Source: Phorcus lineatus (Eukaryota > Mollusca > Gastropoda > Trochida > Trochidae). From it: 64,000 nucleotides of DNA. Position 1 is the stretch's first letter. Each line of letters begins with the position of its first letter. The translations under genes and the position numbers were made by a program. Of the stretch, positions 35,506 through 45,911 are shown piece after piece. The DNA lies in the NCBI GenBank assembly GCA_921293015.1, contig OV121094.1, positions 36,392,054 to 36,456,053 of the forward strand, given 5' to 3'. The notes beneath the pieces are model-generated. The model was not told where the DNA came from. It was given only the letters and a program-made list of their open reading frames with translations, and ran no database searches.

Positions 35506-35867
35506 CTAATGATAATATTTGATGTCTGTGTGATTATCAAATATCACATTCCCTACAATAATGAAGTTGACAAATAAATAAAATCTTCCCTTATGCACTA
35601 TTGAACTTGTATATTTCACGTGTCATTATTATGTCACGTTCATTGATGCTAATATATTAACCTTTTCATAATGTTTGGTATGGATTGTTTCTGGTATAAG
35701 TGGCAGTTTGATAAAATGATTAGGTTGGATTAAAAGTTTGGAAGGGGGACATCACTATGCATCACATGCACATATATATCTAGTTATTAATGATATCAGG
35801 GTCATAAAAGGTCGTCAATAGAACCGTGCCAGCAAGCATGGTGTAGATACATTCATCAATAATTTGC

Positions 35868-36087
35868 CATCCTGCTTCATGAGCGTAATTGAATCCGCTC
35901 CTTCCTTTCAAAAGAGTAGCTTCAAACTCCTTGGATAACGACATTTCATTTGCTTAAACAATAACAGGTGAGCACAGCCACGAACACCAAACCGCGCCAG
36001 CCGTACGAGGGAATTGGCTCGAAAGAGATCAGGGTATATGGAAGGAGCTGGATCAGCGGATTCAATTACGCTGATGCAGCAGGATGA
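35868..36087. mobile_element. MITE-like element with CATCCTGCT termini
   Basis: The left end is CATCCTGCTTCATGAGCGTA then ATTGAATCCGCTCCTTCC. The right end is the reverse complement of CATCCTGCTGCATCAGCGTA then ATTGAATCCGCTGATC. About 220 bp with 35-40-bp inverted ends and no ORF. The interior CAATAACAGGTGAGCACAGCC also occurs at 47.59 kb. No clear target duplication was found. Confidence 0.6.
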
Positions 36088-36179
36088 TTAATTGCATGTT
36101 TACTGATAACGAGCTTTCACAAGTCATCAGCTAATGTAGTTCATAAGTAATATATCCGTTTTCCCTTCCATGCATCTCG

Positions 36180-36345
36180 TCTCCCAATATTAAGATTTCG
36201 CACATTTTTTTGGATTGTTTACTTGCACATACGCTGTAGAAGAAAAGAACAATAAATTGCTAATTAAGTTCCACGAAAAATACTTTGTGGTAGGATATTG
36301 CGCCGGGCAGAGCATCTATCAATGATAAGGGTTTCTTGTTTAGGT
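36180..36345. repeat. Dispersed repeat R1, short copy
   Basis: ACGCTGTAGAAGAAAAG...TTAAGTTCCACGAAAAATAC aligns with 50.74-50.86 kb and, more weakly, with the GTAGAAGATAAGACCTGGTA block at 37.3 and 62.07 kb. Confidence 0.6.
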
Positions 36346-36511
36346 AAGATATGTAATTTAACCAGTACTTCTTATTTTGAAGTCTCGATTTAGCAAAAAC
36401 AATCAAAAAAGTTCTTAATAGTATATTCATCAATATGACAATGACATCACCAATCGTCGAAAAATCCTATTTTAGCAGGTAACCTTTGTGAACCTTAAAT
36501 TTCGTTAAGGT

Positions 36512-37495
36512 GGATCCAATCTCTCGAGATCGCTGGAGTGTATAAAGGGAATACGTTATTTCATTATTATTTAATACATATTTGCGACAGTAAGTGCATT
36601 GGTTCTTCTATTATTCCCAACTGTTTATTGTCTATTTTCATTGCAATGTTATTTCATTTACGTGAACGTTTTTAATCGGGGATGTTTATTTTTCTAATGC
36701 TAGATGAAGTACATTTTGTTAATGGGGTCTAATCGTTAACAAACGAAATGCAATTGAATGTAACTGTAAACTGAAATAGATTATACAGTGAATGTGGTCT
36801 ACATGCTAAAATAACAATTAACAATTCAAGTTTTTGACAGTGTAATTTACGAAATGGAGCATTTATTCTTTTTCCGTAGAGAGCGAGATGAAGTCCAAAT
36901 CTCGAAACAGAATTGAAGATTGAAATCCAGTGCTCAAAGTACCATCGTCCATCAACAAACTAACAAAAGGTAGTTTTTAATCTAAATCCTACGAAAGAGT
37001 ATAAACACATTTATAGATTGTAACAGTACATTCCGCATGTTTTGTGTCTTGATAAGAAGCCTAACGTACGTGATCATGTTTAGGGATTTTTTAATTGAGC
37101 AGGTAGAGTGCCATCTCCCTTTCAAATAACTCAATTTCACCTTGTTTCATGTGCTAGCCTAAAGAAACTGATATTACAGTGCAAAAAACAATATCCTTGT
37201 TGTACTTTCACGTCCCATCAAAATACCGAACTGTCCGTGATGTTAAATGTTAGTTTAGATTACATTATTCAAACGTCTTTATTAGGTTACTGGACATTTG
37301 CCGTAGAAGATAAGACCTGGTAATTAGTGACTTATTTCCACGAAGGTACTCTTCACTTGATAATTATGCAGGTAATTAATTCTTGGTGATAGGAAGCAAA
37401 GTGTTCCTTTATTACTATATTCGCGCTCTTAACATGTAGACTGATTGTCGTGAACTCCATCAAACCATCATTGATCCTCTTATTTCTGAATTAAA
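36512..37495. repeat. Dispersed repeat R1, long copy
   Basis: Matches 61190-62235 in order and orientation. Shared blocks include TTATTTCATTATTATTTA, CATTTACGTGAACGTT, AGATGAAGTACA, AGTTTAGATTACATTA, GTAGAAGATAAGACCTGGTA, ATTTCCACGAA and GCTCTTAACAT. No coding frame is conserved between the copies. Either an old segmental duplication or a non-coding retroposon. Confidence 0.75.
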
Positions 37496-37507
37496 ATGTT
37501 AGAAATT

Positions 37508-37575
37508 GATACATCCTCCTACATCAGCGTTATTAAATCCGCTGATCGAGCTCCTTCTATATACCCTAATCTCCT
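37508..37575. repeat. CATCCTGCT-type terminus (left)
   Basis: CATCCTCCTACATCAGCGTT followed by ATTAAATCCGCTGATCGAGC and TCTATATACCCTAATCTCC matches, in the same 5'-3' sense, the reverse complement of the right end of the element at 36087. An opposite-facing terminus of the same family lies at 47560-47657. The two may therefore be the ends of one element into which the 8.76-kb transposon inserted. Confidence 0.5.
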
Positions 37576-38068
37576 TGTCAAGATCTGATCTAGTGAGTGT
37601 TTTCGGCGAGTGAACGGATCGCCTGAACGCATCCGACGGTGTGGAGAGAGCGTGTTCTGCGTGCGCGGGTACTGAAGCGTGACTGTCTTGGTGAGAGGGC
37701 AGGTACCTAGCTATTTTGGTAAGCTGCAGACAGGTACTCGGTGGTGTTTGGGCAGAGATGCGTGAGTGTATATTAATTTGCACTGAATATGTATTGTGTT
37801 AAAGAATAGGAATGAATTGGATATTTTAATGCATGTGAATTTTGAATGTTCAATGTTAGAATAAGCAATGTATTCTGTTGAGCAATATATTGAAGATGTG
37901 CTGTATAGAATTTAGTGTACAGTAGGGATATATGTATTTATATTGAAGGTTGTGTTTTATATGTGTGTAACAGGATGGTTAGAAATGGCAACTATTATTT
38001 TGTGTTCAAAATGGCATCGATAAAAATTACGGACTGTGGTTCGGATAAATAAATACAAGTGGTTTGTA
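37576..38068. other. No gene seen
   Basis: Non-coding sequence between the CATCCTGCT terminus and the transposon. A GATAAATAAATAC polyadenylation-like run lies near 38043. Confidence 0.4.
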
Positions 38069-38073
38069 TTGTA

Positions 38074-38471
38074 CAGGTTGGGGAAATCCTTAAATCGACG
38101 TATAATACGTCAATCGACGTATAATACGCCGATCTAGGTAGAAAACTATACTTCGATCGACGTATTTTGAACATTTTCGCCAGATGATTCGCGTACGCCG
38201 TTTTCCGAGTATTCGGCAGTTGCCTAATCAAACACGCCATTTATCACTTTCACGATTTTATGCAATTTGCAAGTTGCATTCCTCCACTTTTTTACTTTGA
38301 ATGCCTCAAACATTGACACGGTCTATTCTACTTGACTTCAAACGCGAAATAACAACACAAAACCAACTCTAAACTTTCTCAAACTTACACGAACCGCAGC
38401 ATCGACTTCTCATCGCCCTTCACTCTCGAAACCGGAAGAAGTACTAATCGATAAATTGGAGTATTTGAACG
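38074..38471 (+). repeat. Left terminal inverted repeat (398 bp)
   Basis: Pairs with 46453-46831. Carries the palindromic word CGACGTATAATACGTCG in nearly intact form twice (38097-38135), plus a GATCGACGTAT copy near 38155. Ends ...GTATTTGAACG. Confidence 0.92.
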
Positions 38472-38902
38472 ACATGCGATCAATTACTGTAGAAAGCAAA
38501 TAAAGTATGGAAGCCCATATTAATTGTTGCCATCACCATTATTACGAAATGACGTCATAAATGCGATTTCTATGTAAACATTAATAATTTACAAAATCGA
38601 CTTGTTTTCGAGGATTTATTTCCATGGATACTTATTCATAACAACTTAGTTACGAATGATTTGTATGGTTTAAAATAATATTTCTGTAATACAAGGTTTT
38701 TCGTTCGTTGTCATTGTTGAAAACATACTATATAAGAGGGATTTTGGCTCATTACCTGTTCCAGCAATATTTTTGCAAGATTTTCTCTATTCAGAGTAAA
38801 CTTTTGCACTAGTTGGTGGCCATATTTTGACTTTTTGTAAACTGTGTCCTTTTATTCTAATTTCAAACACATAATTTGTAGCCCGTTGCATCATATAAAC
38901 CC

Positions 38903-38907
38903 TTTAA
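38903..38907. repeat. TTTAA flank of nested element (left TSD)
   Basis: Same 5 bp as 40253-40257. Because the wider flanks (CCCTTTAA and TTTAAGGG) are also nearly inverted, the duplication is probable rather than certain. Confidence 0.65.
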
Positions 38908-40252
38908 CAGGTTCTGCACACCCCTCGATCGGGAACTAGTTCCCGTTCGGGAACCAACACCCCGATCGGGATAATAAAATCGTCTAAAATACGGTCAAAA
39001 GTGTTGTTTTTCTTTTATGCACTTTAATTTCACATTGGCGCATCACGACGAAGGAATCTACAGGTAAACAAACCTTTCGGCCAACTATCGGCAAAACGTC
39101 CGTGTCGAAACGATGCCAAACTTTGGTCGCTACCCCGTTAAAACACAGGGCCCCTTTCCTAACTTTTACACATTATAGCCTGAAAAAGCATGATTAAAGT
39201 CAATATTCACTCAAGTATTAGCAAACTTGCAAGTAAAAGCGTCCTAACTTTCTTTTCCACGCTAAAGTACCATCGAAACTCCTTCCGGTTTCCTGCAAAG
39301 GGGGGTAATGCACCCGATTAACGGTTCTTCGGCTCGAGGTACGGAACCGCATTTTGACAATAATTCGCGTTTTGTCATGCGATACATTTAATTCCAAATC
39401 CTTTGGTTTCATTTTTTTTTTAGAAATTTTCAAAATTGTTTATGTTAAGTTACGTGCTCCTGTGTGTTATAAGTCGTCAGGAATAAGAATTACTTAAGTA
39501 ATTACCAAAAAAATGGCTGAATTAATGTTTACTCAATCAATTAATTTAAATATTTCAATATATTCTTATTTATTTAAAACAATCACTGTTATTGTTAGTT
39601 TGAGGGAAGGAACACCTGAATTCCACATGAAGATTTTGTGTAATTTTATTAAACCTATTCAATTCATATAATTCATTGCATATAAACAGATTTAACAATA
39701 GAGTGATGTTTTCTCCATGTTGTGCTGAAAGTTTATGAGGTATTTCCTCTCGAAATTCTTATTTTGTCTTAAGAAATTTTTAATGGGTTAAAAAAAAGAT
39801 GTGGAGAATGCGCTTTCATAGTTTTTTCCTGTTTAGCGGCCTTGAGATGCATTACCCCCCTTTGCAGGAAACCGGAAGGAGTTTCGATGGTACTTTAGCG
39901 TGGAAAAGAAAGTTAGGACGCTTTTACTTGCAAGTTTGCTAATACTTGAGTGAATATTGACTTTAATCATGCTTTTTCAGGCTATAATGTGTAAAAGTTA
40001 GGAAAGGGACCCTGTGTTTTAACGGGGTAGCGACCAAAGTTTGGCATCGTTTCGACACGGACGTTTTGCCGATAGTTGGCCGAAAGGTTTGTTTACCTGT
40101 AGATTCCTTCGTCGTGATGCGCCAATGTGAAATTAAAGTGCATAAAAGAAAAACAACACTTTTGACCGTATTTTAGACGATTTTATTATCCCGATCGGGG
40201 TGTTGGTTTCCGAACGGGAACTAGTTCCCGATCGAGGGGTGTGCAGAACCTG
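38908..40252. mobile_element. Nested foldback element, two 405-bp arms, CAGGTTCTGC termini
   Basis: Arms 38908-39312 and 39848-40252 are equal in length (405 bp) and nearly identical. I count differences only at isolated bases, such as GGGAACCAAC versus GGAAACCAAC and GGCCCCTTT versus GGTCCCTTT. The ends start CAGGTTCTGCACACC and contain GATCGGGAACTAGTTCCCG (itself palindromic). The 535-bp centre has no ORF of note. It shares CAGGTT and a 5-bp AT-rich target duplication with the host transposon, so it may be mobilised by the same enzyme (inference). Small ORFs in the arms are mirror images and not genes. Confidence 0.9.
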
Positions 40253-40279
40253 TTTAAGGGAAATTGATGTAGGGCAAAT

Positions 40280-40790
40280 ATTTTAACGATTATAGCCACT
40301 GTTTGCGGATTTTCTTTACGACATATCTGCTCAACTTGGCTATATACATTGCCTATATACACACATACATACATAAACAACTACATACATGTGTTAGTTA
40401 ACTAAGGTAAGTCCTCACATTTACAACTGTTTGCGGGTTTGGTAAACAATACATTCCTGCTGCACTTGGCTTTCTTTATTTCATACATACAAACATATAT
40501 ACATACCTCCAAACACATATGAATTAAGGTAAGTTATTCACATTTACAACTGTTTGCGGGTTTAGTACACAATACATTTCTGCTGCACTTGGTTTTATAT
40601 TTTTCTTACATACAAACTTACATACATACATACATACATACATACTTGAATACTTCCAAACATATATATTCATCAATTAAGTTTGGTAAGTTCTTCACAT
40701 TTACAACTGTTTGCGGGTTTTGTACACAATACATTCCTGTCGATATTTATTTCATACATACACAACCATAGATACATACATGTTACATAA
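40280..40790 (+). repeat. Tandem repeat leader upstream of the 705-codon ORF
   Basis: Four diverged units share ACATTTACAACTGTTTGCGG followed by GTTT, then ACACAATACATTYCTG, a TGCACTTGG block and a CATACATA tract. Cores begin near 40293, 40417, 40540 and 40697. Units 2-4 are each preceded by a splice-donor-like RRGTAAGT (AAGGTAAGTC, AAGGTAAGTT, TTGGTAAGTT). A pure TACA/CATA microsatellite occupies 40615-40645. The array probably forms the 5' leader or promoter region of the downstream gene (inference). Confidence 0.8.
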
Positions 40791-40997
40791 CCTTAAATAG
40801 TAAACTTCTGCCTGTGATATCAGTCTCTCTGTACAAGGATACTGACATATTTGGTCACACGGACCATTTTAGTGATACATACATCGGTGCAATATACAAG
40901 TAGACCCATTCACTGTGATACCATTGTGATACACCTATTGTATTCATTTCTTTTGTACATAACTATTTCCCCTTAAGGCTGTATTCATTAAAGCATC

Positions 40998-43115
40998 ATG
41001 AATTGCGCATGTAAAAAGCACAAAGACATCACAAAAGACAAAGACTTTAAATTGCTTAAAATATCTTGGAACAAAATCAGGAAACCTGTGATAGATGTAA
41101 TGATAAAAAACGATTATATCACGAAATATTCCAATCACGTTTGCACGGTTTGCGCCGCATATGCTGAGAAGCATCTATTGAGTATAAGTTCCACGACTTT
41201 ATCAAGTGATGATGTTGTGAATGCCATAAAGTCTGGTACCTTCACACAGTCTCAGCTTGAGGACATTGCACAGGCTTTAGGACATTCCCAACAAGATTTG
41301 ATGTTTGAGGACGGAAAAACCGTCAGTAATTACTACAGAAATTGTAAATACCTTACTAATTACAAACCAAACTCATGGCTTCACAACAGAAATTCAATTT
41401 TGATAAAATTCTTACAAGCACTTACAGCAACCTCTGACCAAAACTCAAAAAAAACTTTACTGTTAGCTCATGGGGTTGAGCACATTTATGCTGCTAGAAA
41501 CTTGAATTTCATTGGGCCCTTGTCTTTCTCATGCAATTTACTAACATATCTGATGACAGGAAGTAAGATTGCATGTAACAATCTGTCATCTACCAGCCCA
41601 TGTGGTTCATACACAACCATCACAAATTGGATCAATGACCAAAGTCAGGAGGCAATTAACTGTCCAAAGGACAATGACGTGATTACCTTCTTTGACAACA
41701 ATCAGGTTCTGGCAAGGAATTGGCGTGTGCGGCTTGATGCAAAAGCAATGATCAGTGTTGTCACAACACTGGTCCATATGTTCACAGGTGGCAGTCAGCT
41801 TCAATCAAAGGATGAGTTTCATCCCCGTCACTGGTTGAAGTTTGACGTGAACAGCATCGCCCGCGTTATTCCCTTGTATACAGAACCTGTCTTGACACTG
41901 TTCAGAAGGTATCGACTTTGTGTCATTGATCTGATGCTTCGTGAGGTTGTCAATGACCATGTGGGTCAAGAAGACATGTTCGACCAGACATCACTACCAA
42001 GCACATCTGCTAGCGTCAGTGGTTACTCCGTCAAACGGGACGAAGATAGCTGTAAGATAAGGATTGTAAGATATGGGGACCACAGCAGGAATTACCGTAT
42101 TGTAGAAGCTGGCAATCTAATACAGCCAAGCCTGCTTGTTGGTGATCCCATTGACATCAATCCTTGTTCCTATGCAGCTATGAGGGTTGTACTCAACAAA
42201 ATCATGGTTGATGCCAGTGTAGGCTCTTCACGCCTTTGGACTATTGTCGGCTGTGATGGGCTTCCCTACAATCTGGCATCACGAGTCATTGAGTGCACCT
42301 TCAAGTGTCCCGTGTGTGACCATTGTGATATCGTTGGTCGCGATGGCTTCTTGACACACATGTCACAGGAGCACAAGAAGGTAGATGTACTTTGTGAAAA
42401 CAATCTGTCATTTTCTTCTGTCCTACTTATTCCAGGGCCAGGCCACATGGAAATAAACATGACCAAATCTGTTTTCAAGGTCATGTGGCAGGTCCTGATC
42501 AAAGATTTGGGTCTTATGCTTGGCTTGCGTTCAATGAAAGCCCAAGCTGCTTGTGAGAGAGCTGGGGATCACCACAAAGCATGGCAGATGATTGAAATTT
42601 TGCTTTGGGGCACAGGCCAGGAGTTGCTCGTGACTTATGTCAGACAATGCATGCAGCTTCGTAAGGAGCCTTCAGTTGGTGAATTCACTGGTTGGTTAGG
42701 CAGGGTTGTCAATCCAAATTATCTCTTCATCAGTGATATGGTGCTTACATACATCATGGCACTTCATTTGTATCGCTGTGCCATTCGTAGAGGTAACAAC
42801 AAGCTAGCAAACCAGTGTTTCTCCCGCTTCTCTGACATGTTCTTTATAACTAATATGACCCAGTACCAAGAACTCAGTGTCAGGGAACATGTAACCAGAC
42901 TGCAGGCTCCCACACCAGTTCAGGAGTTTTTAGGGGCAACAAACTCAATGTCAGTTTCGGGCAATGATTCCAGGGGTGAAGGCGGTGATTTCATTCTGGA
43001 AGCCAAGAATCGCCGCATTAAGATGTGGCTCCCTCCTGGAATGCCAAAGCCTATGCACTGGCAGCGAGTTTGTCGTAACCTTGACAACCTACCGCTACCA
43101 AAATGGTCATACTGA
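40998..43115 (+). CDS. 705-aa uncharacterised transposon protein, putative DDE-type transposase
   Basis: Intact single-exon ORF of 705 codons starting ATCATGAATTGC, far longer than any other in the window and alone on the plus strand of the transposon. Visible features: Cys/His clusters at the N-terminus (CAC at 3-5; HVCTVC at 47-52); ITFFDNNQ with Asp 233; WTIVGCDGLPY with Asp 420; a C-x2-C...H-x4-H unit (Cys 437, Cys 440, His 454, His 459); IPGPGHMEINM (480-488); and a C-terminal RGEGGDFILEAKNRRIK (659-675) followed by LPPGMP. From memory, DNxx / CDGLP / PGxxHxEMN / GGDxxxExxNRxxK is a recurring signature of uncharacterised invertebrate proteins and is reminiscent of DUF6589- or KDZ-like transposon proteins. 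Proposed triad: Asp 233, Asp 420, Glu 668. That assignment is inference. No intron signals interrupt it. Confidence 0.75.
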   Translation: MNCACKKHKDITKDKDFKLLKISWNKIRKPVIDVMIKNDYITKYSNHVCTVCAAYAEKHLLSISSTTLSSDDVVNAIKSGTFTQSQLEDIAQALGHSQQDLMFEDGKTVSNYYRNCKYLTNYKPNSWLHNRNSILIKFLQALTATSDQNSKKTLLLAHGVEHIYAARNLNFIGPLSFSCNLLTYLMTGSKIACNNLSSTSPCGSYTTITNWINDQSQEAINCPKDNDVITFFDNNQVLARNWRVRLDAKAMISVVTTLVHMFTGGSQLQSKDEFHPRHWLKFDVNSIARVIPLYTEPVLTLFRRYRLCVIDLMLREVVNDHVGQEDMFDQTSLPSTSASVSGYSVKRDEDSCKIRIVRYGDHSRNYRIVEAGNLIQPSLLVGDPIDINPCSYAAMRVVLNKIMVDASVGSSRLWTIVGCDGLPYNLASRVIECTFKCPVCDHCDIVGRDGFLTHMSQEHKKVDVLCENNLSFSSVLLIPGPGHMEINMTKSVFKVMWQVLIKDLGLMLGLRSMKAQAACERAGDHHKAWQMIEILLWGTGQELLVTYVRQCMQLRKEPSVGEFTGWLGRVVNPNYLFISDMVLTYIMALHLYRCAIRRGNNKLANQCFSRFSDMFFITNMTQYQELSVREHVTRLQAPTPVQEFLGATNSMSVSGNDSRGEGGDFILEAKNRRIKMWLPPGMPKPMHWQRVCRNLDNLPLPKWSY

Positions 43116-44757
43116 ACTTTGTGCAAATTTTGAATGACTGCCGCGCCAAAATACTAACCCAGCTAGAGGATTGAAGGAGCGGTTCTCAGCCATGACGTTT
43201 TTTTTATGCCTTTAGATATTGAACATAACCAGTTTGTATATAAAAATATTTGTATAAAAGCTAATTGTACATGAAATTGTATAAAGGAGACCTAATATAA
43301 TATATAATAAGGAATTTTTAGTAGTTAGTTACTTTTTAAAGAGTGAACAAATTCGATAAATGTGCAATATCACACTAAGATTTTTAATGACCGTTTAATG
43401 TGCAATATAAAAGATTTAATGAAATTTTTACAACCAAATATATCAACTATATCTGATCTTAAAAGACATTTTGGCAGTGAAAGTGATAGTGTGTTTCATG
43501 AACTTGTAAAGATGTAACTTGTAAAATAACAGCCAAAGTCCCTGAGTACAAGTCAAATCGGCTGATTCTAATTGCTTTGTATGTGTATCATATGCAATAA
43601 TTATAATCTCTTGTTATGAATGATAATCCACAAACTACAATACAAATGTTGCGAAGTCAATATGATCTACTTAAAACTGCAGAATATTATTTGTCTGCTC
43701 TGAACAAATTTCCTACATTAAGTTTGAGTCCCATCGTCCGGTTTTCGATCACAACATTAAAACTGCGACTTTTACCCGTGTATTGCCCTTATAATGAACT
43801 GATAAGCATTTATATGTGCGTTTTAGAAAGAAACAATAATTGTCGATAAGATAACATCATGTTAAAATTTTACAATGTTTTGAGTCCATCAACATGCACT
43901 GTGGGCCTTTAAAGATAAATGACTGCATGTGTGTTATAGTCTGGGTGTGCCGATTTAATGAATAACAATATTCAACTTAAAAATGAGATTAATGGATGTA
44001 TTAAATTGCATAAAGCTTAATTAGCTTTGTTTATTATTCCTTGAAATAAATCGGGAGTTAAGTATACAGGTCCAGTTGAACGGCAGTGACATCAAGTTAA
44101 CATAATTTCAGCGGTTACATCCCTTTGGAAACGAAAAGACGTACTATTTGCACATGCGTTCCTTTCTTAAGTTAAAGTATTTCATAAGTTAGAAAAGTAT
44201 TGATATTGCGTCTGATATAATTTATTTTAATTTGTTGTTAAAAATAAAATGTGTATAAAAATGATTGAACAAAGTAAATTATATTGTAACAGATGAAAAA
44301 TATTTATTAATCTGTTGAACATGCAATTTTAAAAATTGACACCATTATAAATAATTATAGTATTTAGATGATAAATTTCGTACATAGTAATTACTGCAAG
44401 TGTTTCATGGATTAACGATTAACATATGCGATGATATATAGATTACCTATATATATTACCTATATTACTTTGCATACTAACAATAATGCATTAGTATTCA
44501 GGTCAAGATGATGTATAGTATGTGGTTTATAAGAGTACCAACAGCAGTTACTTCCCTTGCATTTTGTGAAGTATTATTCCGATCCTTTGCATATCTTCAT
44601 TTTTAAGTTCCTAAGACTTAACACTTGTGCATGGCTTATGCAAATTTGAAGTAAAGTAGGATAATATGATATATTTAGTTTTTAAAAAAATAACAACGCT
44701 TAATCTGTATATAGAAGTACATATATATGTATATATTCGTATACACATAAATAATGT
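43116..44757. other. Non-coding 3' region of the transposon
   Basis: AT-rich, with polyadenylation-like AATAAGG and AATATAATA words after the ORF. No further exon was recognised on either strand. A 77-codon plus ORF (43616-43849) is not supported. Confidence 0.45.
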
Positions 44758-45277
44758 TTATTCGTGTTTACGACAGTGGTAGGGGACATTTTTGAAGTTT
44801 TTGGTCGTTTGTTTGGTAACCGTATACCCCGTACACTTAAAATGCGCGCAAAATTCACAATTGGTGGCATCACATCCAACCCATGGCCCTTTCTCAGCGT
44901 CCCCAGGTTCCCCGCTGGTGATGTGGCAGCGGGCTCGCTCGGAGTTGGAGTTGTCAGTGACTGCTTGGCCTATAAGTTTTAAAGATGGTTATATTAGGAA
45001 CATATTTTTCCGGAAACTGTTTCACTTACATTATGTAGACATAATGTTATGTAATGCATATCTATAAGTAAGGATATATATAAAAAAAATATAACATACT
45101 TCACATAGTCGTTTGCACAATAATTTTAATCCGATACTAGTATTTCGTCAATAGTATTGACTCATCAGGGATGAAACGATATGATCGTTAACATCGCATT
45201 ACAAGCGTTTTTATAACAAAATATACGTACAATGCACAAAGATATATTGTAAATTATGCTAATCAGGTGGCAACAAT

Positions 45278-45346
<69 letters not shown>

Positions 45347-45911
45347 CTTTCGCTTACCAAATAGAGTACTTAACATTATTACAAAACATACGAAATGTAA
45401 CTTACAAGAAGATTCTTGTACTGCGCCTTTATTAAAGTGGAACCATGCATAAAATTTTGTCCAGTGTCTGTTCTCACGTGGCAGTAGATCTCGGCACCAC
45501 ACCGAGTGCACATGCCGTCTATCTGTAGAATAACATATGCAAACATGTCAATATAGAGTTCAGTTGCATGTTTACCTGAAAAGTAATAAGTACTGACATT
45601 GTTGAAACTTCCAAAAGCTTTATAAAATATCATTTTATATCCAGAGGTGGATAATATTAATCAACAGAGCGACACAAAGTGAAAATGACATCCTATTACT
45701 AAAGTAATGTCATAATAAAAACATATGTAGTGTTATAAAATTAGAACCCGTTTTTGGAGTACGTCCTCGGTCAATATTGTTTGTTTCGGTACATTAAAAG
45801 ATATTGACACATGTAATATTTCGCTGATGAATAACATGATTATTACCACATACCTGTTTTATTAAGGTTTTTTCCGCTCACAAAGGCAATTAGCCCTTTG
45901 TCCGGGATCGC
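44758..45911 (-). CDS. Spliced minus-strand transposon gene, C-terminal exons with PHD-like zinc finger
   Basis: Three exon segments read in one frame: 45911-45854 (PDKGLIAFVSGKNLNKT; donor CAG|GTATGT), 45522-45406 (acceptor TTCTACAG; donor CTT|GTAAGT) and 44969-44758 (acceptor CTTATAG; stop TAA). Intron phases agree (phase 1 at both joins). The last exon encodes ARCHIT...GPWVGCDATNCEFCAHFKCTG and ends VPYHCRKHE. That is the spacing of a PHD finger, with W-V-G-C-D, C, A-H-x2-C and Y-H-C. PHD fingers read histone tails, so a chromatin-targeting accessory role is plausible (inference). The gene is convergent with the 705-codon ORF. The first segment has an in-frame stop just upstream, so its true 5' boundary is unresolved. 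Exon 45522-45406 also has an alternative open frame with CTRCGAEIYCHV. Confidence 0.55.
45090..45160. repeat. 71-bp dispersed repeat, copy 1 (in intron)
   Basis: ATAACATACTTCACATAGTC GTTTG...TTTTAATCCGATACTAGTA, TTTCGTCAATAGTATTGA. The same block, with few changes, is at 50439-50509. Both copies are preceded by TATA-rich runs. Confidence 0.85.
45280..45339. repeat. (TA)n microsatellite
   Basis: About 60 bp of pure TA within the intron of the minus-strand gene. The poly-Tyr/Ile ORFs here are artefacts of it. Confidence 0.95.

Noticed and set aside
39218..40380. ORFs of 64-71 codons in the foldback arms
   Set aside because: Mirror-image sequence of the inverted arms with no conserved protein features.
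40280..40790. CRISPR-like array (repeat plus spacer spacing)
   Set aside because: Units are long, diverged, unequal in spacing and in a eukaryotic transposon; not a CRISPR.
45263..45452. Poly-Ile/Tyr ORFs
   Set aside because: Translation of the (TA)n tract; only the adjacent exon at 45406-45522 is considered real.
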